Source: an uncultured Fidelibacterota bacterium (GTDB taxonomy: Bacteria; Fidelibacterota; Marinisomatia; Marinisomatales; UBA1611). Taken from it: 6,609 nucleotides of DNA. The notes below the pieces were generated by a model. That model searched no databases and was not told the DNA's origin. It saw only the letters and a program-made list of their open reading frames with translations. The stretch is from assembly GCA_937893835.1 (NCBI GenBank), contig CALCSS010000049.1, forward strand, positions 1-6,609, in the 5' to 3' direction. This document shows, piece by piece, positions 1 through 4,753 of this stretch (the first letter of the stretch is position 1; every line of letters begins with the position of its first letter). The translations under genes and the position numbers were made by a program.

Positions 1-1585
1 CGAACTCAAATGGGACTACATTCTGAACAGTGTTCTTTTCTTCGCTACCAATGAAGAGTCTCTTTTTCTTTGCATTGGGGAAGAAGGTTAGTGGGCGCTG
101 TTCATCGATAATATCGTTCTTGGCCAGATTTGAGATGATCTGGAAATTCCTTTCTGTCAGCCTGGCAATATCCTTTGCCTTTGTGAGTGCCTTACGGGTC
201 TTGTCATCACTGCTCTTTAGTGCAGCGTCGAGATCGGCAATATGCTCTTTATAAGAAGTGAACTGGTAATCATCAAGGCCAATTTGATAGTAGTTCAATT
301 TTCCGCTGGTGATCAATTCATCAAGTGAGGGATCCTCACTTCTGTTGGAGTCCAAAAAGGCGTCTGCGATGGTGTTGTTGTCCTTGACCTCGTTGAAGAT
401 ATGGGGCGGAAGCCTCTTGAATTCTGCGGCAGTTCCACCTGGATTTTCACGGATCCATTTTTCAGTTGCACCCATCATCATGACCTGCTTTACAGCTCCC
501 AGTATATCCTTTTTAGGTGCGTCAATGAATCCAAGTGCTGGCTTATAGGCTGCCTTTGCGTTCCCGTCAAAGGAAAGGTTCACAAGTTTCTTGAATTCAG
601 CCAATATATAGTTCGAGTATTCACTCTCTTGGAATTCCTTTAAAACATTATAAGGGTAGTGGACCAGGTCAAACTCCCCTGTCTCCTTGTCCTGCCAGTT
701 TCCTGCCCAATTCACCTGCATCTGTCCCTTGTCATTGATGGGTATGGAAATCTCCGTCCTTCCATGCTCATCAGGCTCTGGGAGGTCAAAGCTCAGGTGC
801 TGACCAGGAAGGATCTCAACATCATCAAATGGGACACCATAGTGTTTGAGGGCAATGGCGAGTGATGCCGAAGGGAATATCCTATTCTCATATATTCCGA
901 CCAAGGGATATTTGCGTTGAAGGCCGTCTGGGTCAGGATCAGACTGGAAGAAGTATACGCCTGCTGAACTTTTGATCAGTGTGTCAACAACGGTCTCAAT
1001 ATCATAAAAATCAAATAGATCAGAGTACTGATCTCTATCAACAGTACGGAATAGATTCCTCTCCTCGAGGAGTTTCAGTCTTCTTTCCATGACCTCAGAG
1101 CGTTCTTTGACAGGTTCCTTTTTCTTTGGCTGTGGTTTGAAGCTCTGTGCGAATATGATGTTACCTGCTCTTTGAGATGCCTTGGCCAGGTCATTGTCAG
1201 GATCAGGGAAGAGATTCTTTACACTCTCCATTGACAGGACAGAGTCTGAGACACTATTGATAACCTTGTACTCAAGCTTGCGTTCGCTGTCCTCAATGAA
1301 ATAGACATCGAATATGAATGCATCCATTCTATGTTCTGCCGCGAGATCGACCATTGGAATATGTTTTTCACGACTCCAGGGGTCCCACTTGCCCTCGGTC
1401 TGAAGGGCCCTGACATCTATGTCTGCAGTTGCTATGTCCGTTCGTGTCTCCATCAGGCCTCTGCTTTTGAAGCGCATGTCCAAGAGATTATGTTCGAAAT
1501 TATCGTATAGGTCAAGAAAGGAGAGCAAGGCAATGAGGGCCGCAACTCCAAATGCTATGATGATATAAGGTAAATTTTTCTGCAT
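1..1585 (-). CDS. CHASE2-domain sensor protein, 3' partial (output domain outside window)
   Basis: From the ATG at 1585 the frame is open for 528 codons to the left edge. A membrane helix at about 6-25 precedes a CHASE2 domain, an extracytoplasmic sensor module of adenylate cyclases, kinases and other signalling proteins. Signatures: LLDMRFKSR (34-42), TADIDVRAL (53-61), WDPWSREKH (67-75), DAFIFDVYFIED (88-99), GNIIFAQSF (141-149), DPDPDGLQRKYPLV (216-229), FPSASLAIAL (237-246), MQVNWAGNW (289-297) and PYNVLKEF (311-318). In typical CHASE2 the last strand (KIVLVG-like), a tP...pG segment and three membrane helices follow soon after. Here about 200 residues with no recognised match intervene (about 325-520), including a charged, probably helical stretch near 440-490. 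The final residues in the window (VVPFEF) may mark the return to CHASE2. The gene starts 7 bases after the secretin stop, so it is probably co-transcribed. No ribosome binding site is evident, but the start is supported by the immediate membrane helix. Confidence 0.87.
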   Translation of the reverse strand, partial: MQKNLPYIIIAFGVAALIALLSFLDLYDNFEHNLLDMRFKSRGLMETRTDIATADIDVRALQTEGKWDPWSREKHIPMVDLAAEHRMDAFIFDVYFIEDSERKLEYKVINSVSDSVLSMESVKNLFPDPDNDLAKASQRAGNIIFAQSFKPQPKKKEPVKERSEVMERRLKLLEERNLFRTVDRDQYSDLFDFYDIETVVDTLIKSSAGVYFFQSDPDPDGLQRKYPLVGIYENRIFPSASLAIALKHYGVPFDDVEILPGQHLSFDLPEPDEHGRTEISIPINDKGQMQVNWAGNWQDKETGEFDLVHYPYNVLKEFQESEYSNYILAEFKKLVNLSFDGNAKAAYKPALGFIDAPKKDILGAVKQVMMMGATEKWIRENPGGTAAEFKRLPPHIFNEVKDNNTIADAFLDSNRSEDPSLDELITSGKLNYYQIGLDDYQFTSYKEHIADLDAALKSSDDKTRKALTKAKDIARLTERNFQIISNLAKNDIIDEQRPLTFFPNAKKKRLFIGSEEKNTVQNVVPFEF

Positions 1586-1592
1586 GGTCTAT

Positions 1593-2921
1593 TTATCCGA
1601 CTATGTTAGGGGTGATGAATATCAACAACTCTCTTTGTTCTTTGTCGATCGATGTGGATTGAAATATCTTCCCTATGAATGGGAGATCACTCAAGACAGG
1701 GACAAACTTTCTGTTCTCTATGGCATTCTCAGCAATGAGTCCTCCAATGATCACAGTGTCTCCCACATTGACCGTGACCTGGGTCCTGACGGTCCTTCTT
1801 GTCGATCGAGGTTTATCGGTCATTACCTCTGCAGAAGATAGGAGAGCCTCGACCGATGCATTCACAAGAAGCGTGATCCGATTCTCATCATTTATCCTTG
1901 GTGTGACCTGGAGCTCTATCCCGACATCCTTTTCAGTGACCTGCCTCGAGGTTGAGCTTATGTTATTGTAGCCGCCGGTGTTCGCACTTGTATTTGTAGA
2001 GGATGTGTTATTATTCGAGGAATTATTCCTGCTCATATTGCTCACACTTCCCTCAATGTAGATGGTGGTCGTTATCTGTGTCTCAGCCTCATGATTGTCG
2101 AGTGTTGTGAGCTGTGGACTTGCCAAGATCTTTGACTCACCCCGTGCCTGCATGAGCTTCCATGCCTGGCCAAATTGAAATGGGTTCAACGTGGCAATGG
2201 TCATATTATTTAACTTGAAGGGAAGGAGAGATCCTGTTGTATCTTCCGTGCCTCCTAGAAAGATCGGGGTGTTCATTGACCAGTCTATTCCACTTCCCTT
2301 GGCAGAGTCGACCCCAGACTCAATGAATCTGACAGATATGTTGATGTTTGGTATAGGCTTGTCCAACTCCTCCACCATGCGAAGGATATTCGGGATCCTC
2401 TCCTGCACGTCTGAGATGATCACGACATTTGAAACTCCAGCCGCACCAGTGGTGACAACAGGAGTAAATGATTGAACTCTGCCCTGGCCAGATAGGACAG
2501 CACCCAGGGGGCCTGCGAGATCATCAGAGTTTATGTACTTTAGTTTTAACACTATGGTCTCGAGCTCTCTTACGATCTCACTGTCTGCGCCTTTGACTAT
2601 GATGATGTTCTCTTGAGTAAAATAGCCGTATCCATTGGGCTTCAGGATGACATCCAATGCAGCTTTTACTGACACATTCTCAAGGTTTGCCGTTATCGTG
2701 TCTCTGACCGATGGACTCACAACAATATTTAGGCCTGTCAATTCCCCTATCAGCATGAGAACATTCTTTATGTCTGAGTCCTGCATGTTGATGGACATTT
2801 TCTGACTTAGGTCATATTGAGCACCGTTCTTGTCGAGGAGGGAGGAGTTAGAGAATTGCTGACCATGAATAATTGATAGCAATAGCAGGAGTTGGAGAAA
2901 AGTTTTTATTCTATGTTCCAA
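1593..2921 (-). CDS. pilQ: PilQ-type outer-membrane secretin, short form
   Basis: The 442-residue product begins with a probable signal peptide (hydrophobic 8-18, cleavage perhaps near 20). An N0/STN domain spans about 41-111, an N1 (Secretin_N) domain about 121-188, and the secretin core about 192-441. Core signatures are KILASPQLTTLDNHEA (264-279), DVGIELQVTPRIN (332-344), VGDTVIIGGL (386-395), VPVLSDLPFIGKIF (407-420) and LLIFITPNIV at the end. Secretins assemble into the ring through which the pilus or filament crosses the outer membrane. Canonical PilQ is clearly longer and carries N-terminal AMIN domains that bind peptidoglycan; these are absent, as are the N2/N3 and C-terminal S domains of GspD, so PilQ-like is the better fit. 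A Ser/Asn/Thr-rich stretch (about 292-327) interrupts the core just before VTEKDVGIEL. The start is TTG: an in-frame stop lies two codons further upstream, and the first ATG (codon 42) would remove the signal peptide. Confidence 0.93.
   Translation of the reverse strand: MEHRIKTFLQLLLLLSIIHGQQFSNSSLLDKNGAQYDLSQKMSINMQDSDIKNVLMLIGELTGLNIVVSPSVRDTITANLENVSVKAALDVILKPNGYGYFTQENIIIVKGADSEIVRELETIVLKLKYINSDDLAGPLGAVLSGQGRVQSFTPVVTTGAAGVSNVVIISDVQERIPNILRMVEELDKPIPNINISVRFIESGVDSAKGSGIDWSMNTPIFLGGTEDTTGSLLPFKLNNMTIATLNPFQFGQAWKLMQARGESKILASPQLTTLDNHEAETQITTTIYIEGSVSNMSRNNSSNNNTSSTNTSANTGGYNNISSTSRQVTEKDVGIELQVTPRINDENRITLLVNASVEALLSSAEVMTDKPRSTRRTVRTQVTVNVGDTVIIGGLIAENAIENRKFVPVLSDLPFIGKIFQSTSIDKEQRELLIFITPNIVG
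2911..2921 (-). other. pilP stop / pilQ TTG start overlap (translational coupling)
   Basis: The pilP TAG (2913-2911) lies inside the first codons of the secretin, which starts with TTG at 2921, an 11-base overlap. In the secretin frame a TAA two codons before the TTG excludes any start further upstream. An AAGGA lies about 12 bases before the TTG, farther than usual. A rare start codon plus overlap suggests that secretin synthesis depends on translation of pilP; this is inference. Confidence 0.55.
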
Positions 2922-3501
2922 CGTCTTTTATTATCCTTGTCTTACCAACTTTAAAGGTTATCTGTTCGTTCTCGATCTTTTCAATGAGCGCGTCATTGAT
3001 AATGTCGCCCTCCTTGAATGTTTGTCCATTGATCGTTACGAAGGCCTTCTCGCCCATTCGAACGGCGGTCTCTATGATGAGACCGTCAAGTGTGGTGAGG
3101 CCTGACTGCTCTTCCATTTCTGCCTCTTCATCTATGGTCGTGACCACGGTCTTACTCTTGGCCATTTTTTTTGGCTCGTAGACCTCAACGAAAGGGTTTC
3201 TGGCCCAACCCTCTAGGTCTTTTACCTCATTTGATATGGGCAAGAAACCGGATTGAGCAGTGAAATTATTAGGAGTAGTTTGTATTCCGTATTCTTTCTG
3301 AAACTTTTCTTTTCTAAGTCTCGCCATCCTTTCAAGATTTTCTGCTCTACTGGCGCTTACGCCAGCCGTTCTTGCACGTTTCTTTACCTTTGCCTTTCCA
3401 ACGACAGGTTTCTCATCGCTGTTTCTATCAACATAATCATATATCGCCCAGGACAGGGAGAGGGCGAGTCCTATGGATAGCATTCTAAGTCTAGGTGTCA
3501 T
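2911..3501 (-). CDS. pilP: PilP/GspC-like periplasmic linker protein with N-terminal membrane anchor
   Basis: The 196-residue product has a hydrophobic N-terminal helix (about 7-20), a basic, Lys/Arg-rich stretch (about 36-69), then WARNPF (99-104), the Asn-Pro-Phe motif that precedes the folded domain of PilP and GspC. The C-terminal part (about 135-196) is a small beta-rich domain: LDGLIIE, AFVTINGQ, FKEGDIIND, ALIEKIENEQITFKVG, which follows the PilP/GspC homology-region pattern. In known systems this domain binds the secretin N0 domain and links it to the PilN-PilO pair. Classic PilP is a lipoprotein, but this protein contains no cysteine, so it cannot be lipidated and is anchored by its helix, as GspC is. 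It lies 13 bases after pilO and its last codons overlap the secretin start. An A8 run (coding strand) sits at residues 111-114. Codon 7 is an alternative ATG start that would keep the anchor. Confidence 0.85.
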   Translation of the reverse strand: MTPRLRMLSIGLALSLSWAIYDYVDRNSDEKPVVGKAKVKKRARTAGVSASRAENLERMARLRKEKFQKEYGIQTTPNNFTAQSGFLPISNEVKDLEGWARNPFVEVYEPKKMAKSKTVVTTIDEEAEMEEQSGLTTLDGLIIETAVRMGEKAFVTINGQTFKEGDIINDALIEKIENEQITFKVGKTRIIKDVGT

Positions 3502-3514
3502 AATGTCTTGTGGT

Positions 3515-4753
3515 CTAAACTACCTCAAAAATAACAGTATCTAAAATCTTTTTATCACTGTCTGTGATCTCGACCTTCCACGTGCCTTTATCCTCATTTT
3601 TTATTTCTCGATCAGAAAAGGCGGGAATCTCATTCCCCTCTCTAACCCTTATTCTTACCTTCGCCTTTAGATTTCCATTCATATACCAAATGTGGTAGAT
3701 GTCATTATGTTTTCCTGAGTTATTGTCCAGTAATGAGTGGCAGTAGACTCGACCCACATCAGTTGGAAATCGTTTTCCTGGATAAAGAGGCTGATTGTTC
3801 TTGACCTTCTTGCATGCCAACGAGCGGAGTACCACCATTCTCTCAAGAGCAACACCGGTATTTTTTATACCCTTCTTCGGTTCTACTTTCTTTGGTTTGA
3901 TGATAGGCTCATTGACCACTTGCGGTTTTTCCTTCATCTGTTCTTTATTTTTTCGCCCTGTATCAGGTTGCTTTTTTTCAGCAACCTTTGTTTCTTCTAT
4001 CGGCTCAGTTGCAGGCTCTAGCCACATCTCAGGGACACCGTCAAGGCTGTCTATCTTCTTGATGTTATTATCAACCACTTGCGCTGGCTCGACCTTTTTG
4101 ATCGTTTGGGCATTCTTCTTTTTCATGATCGGGGCATTCGTGGCCTTTGCCAGAGGTTTATTGCTATTGGTTTTGAAATAGGCATAGGATATCAGTTTTA
4201 TCGTTTGAGCCGCAGCCTTTTGTCTTTGAAGGATCTCTATGTTCGATGCCGTAAGCCTGTATCGTCCGGTCTTCATTGACTCGAGTAACTGGCCAAAATT
4301 GATGAAAGATCCCTTGAGCGTGATATCTATCGGGATCTTTTCGATCGTTACCTCCTCACCGGTCTCTGGTAACAATATTGTTTTCTTATCAATTGCAGCC
4401 TGCGAAGGTGAAAAGCTTTGGATCTTTAGACCATGGTTCACGATCTTTGAATATAAAAAGTCAGTCACATTATCAAAGAGACGTTTGTCTGGTATCTTAT
4501 CGATGACCACCTCAAACTGACTATTTATTTCATCCCACTCGGCCTGTAGGTCGGTGATCTGGGACTCCATCCTTCTAAATTTATTTACATCATTGGATAA
4601 GACCATCTTAGCATTAGAAGATCTCTTGTGTTCTTTTGAGAGACCCTTTTGAATAAAAAAATACCACACCAAGAAAAGAGTGGCAAACCCGCCAAAGACA
4701 GCAACGAATAGATATCTTTGATTTTTGAGTAATTGATCCATCAGATCACGCAT
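3515..4753 (-). CDS. pilO: PilO-like pilus alignment protein with C-terminal DUF2914 domain
   Basis: The 412-residue product has a short cytoplasmic N-terminus, a membrane helix at about 14-34, a coiled coil at about 45-85 and a PilO/GspM-type ferredoxin-like domain at about 88-192 (note the IDITLKGSF strand, then INFGQLLESM). PilO forms a periplasmic heterodimer with PilN, here the C-terminal half of the upstream protein. Typical PilO is about 200 residues and would end near residue 195. This one continues with a Lys/Pro/Glu/Thr-rich linker (about 195-302) and a domain at about 305-412 that I read as DUF2914, from HIWYMNG (354-360), GTWKVEITD (390-398) and the closing ILDTVIFEV. DUF2914 has no established function. 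Cys314 and Cys338 could form a disulfide in the periplasm. The start ATG overlaps the upstream stop by 13 bases; a second in-frame ATG (codon 5) overlaps it by one base and is an equally good start. No strong ribosome binding site precedes either. Confidence 0.88.
   Translation of the reverse strand: MRDLMDQLLKNQRYLFVAVFGGFATLFLVWYFFIQKGLSKEHKRSSNAKMVLSNDVNKFRRMESQITDLQAEWDEINSQFEVVIDKIPDKRLFDNVTDFLYSKIVNHGLKIQSFSPSQAAIDKKTILLPETGEEVTIEKIPIDITLKGSFINFGQLLESMKTGRYRLTASNIEILQRQKAAAQTIKLISYAYFKTNSNKPLAKATNAPIMKKKNAQTIKKVEPAQVVDNNIKKIDSLDGVPEMWLEPATEPIEETKVAEKKQPDTGRKNKEQMKEKPQVVNEPIIKPKKVEPKKGIKNTGVALERMVVLRSLACKKVKNNQPLYPGKRFPTDVGRVYCHSLLDNNSGKHNDIYHIWYMNGNLKAKVRIRVREGNEIPAFSDREIKNEDKGTWKVEITDSDKKILDTVIFEVV
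3965..3987 (-). repeat. Perfect 8-bp inverted repeat (hairpin) in the pilO linker
   Basis: Arms 3965-3972 and 3980-3987 are exact reverse complements (AGGTTGCT and AGCAACCT on either strand), with a 7-base loop that reads GAAAAAA on the coding strand. It lies in the codons for the Lys-rich linker between the PilO domain and DUF2914. No T-tract follows on the coding strand, so it is not an intrinsic terminator for this operon. It overlaps a slippery heptamer. The repeat is certain; a function is not. Confidence 0.5.
3971..3977 (-). other. Candidate -1 slippery heptamer A AAA AAG in pilO
   Basis: On the coding strand the zero frame reads GAA AAA AAG (residues 259-261), which is the heptamer used for programmed -1 frameshifting in E. 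coli dnaX, in the correct phase. A -1 shift here meets TGA after two further codons (GCA ACC TGA), giving PilO of about 263 residues without DUF2914. An AAAGG lies 7 bases upstream, and a small CCTG-ATA-CAGG stem starts 3 bases downstream. Such heptamers also arise by chance in Lys-rich linkers, so function is only a possibility. Confidence 0.25.
4739..4753 (-). other. pilM-pilN stop / pilO start overlap with TGATG
   Basis: The upstream gene ends in TGA (4743-4741). Two in-frame ATGs for pilO are available: one at 4753 (13-base overlap) and one at 4741-4739, which forms the classic TGATG stop-start overlap. Neither has a clear Shine-Dalgarno sequence, so translational coupling by terminating ribosomes is likely. 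Which ATG is used cannot be decided from the sequence. Confidence 0.55.

Noticed and set aside
1025..1047. Inverted repeat GTACTG / CAGTAC with an 11-base spacer
   Set aside because: Six-base arms inside coding sequence, with no associated signal; expected by chance.
1061..1072. 12-base perfect palindrome CTCCTCGAGGAG
   Set aside because: Lies inside the CHASE2 coding frame (LLEE codons), away from any start or junction; most likely chance.
1219..1416. 65-codon minus-strand frame
   Set aside because: It overlaps the CHASE2 domain in another frame on the same strand, and the CHASE2 motifs support the main frame.
1593..2921. Secretin as T2SS GspD
   Set aside because: It has only N0 and N1 before the core, no N2/N3 or S domain, and sits last in pilM-N-O-P-Q order, so PilQ-like fits better; a T2SS-related system is not fully excluded.
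3965..3998. Plus-strand intrinsic terminator (hairpin followed by a T-rich stretch)
   Set aside because: The following bases are interrupted (TTGTTTCTTC), and no plus-strand gene ends here.
3795..4181. 128-codon plus-strand frame rich in Phe and Leu, looking like a membrane protein
   Set aside because: Its hydrophobicity comes from reading the reverse complement of the Lys/Glu-rich PilO linker (AAA to TTT, GAA to TTC); no independent evidence.
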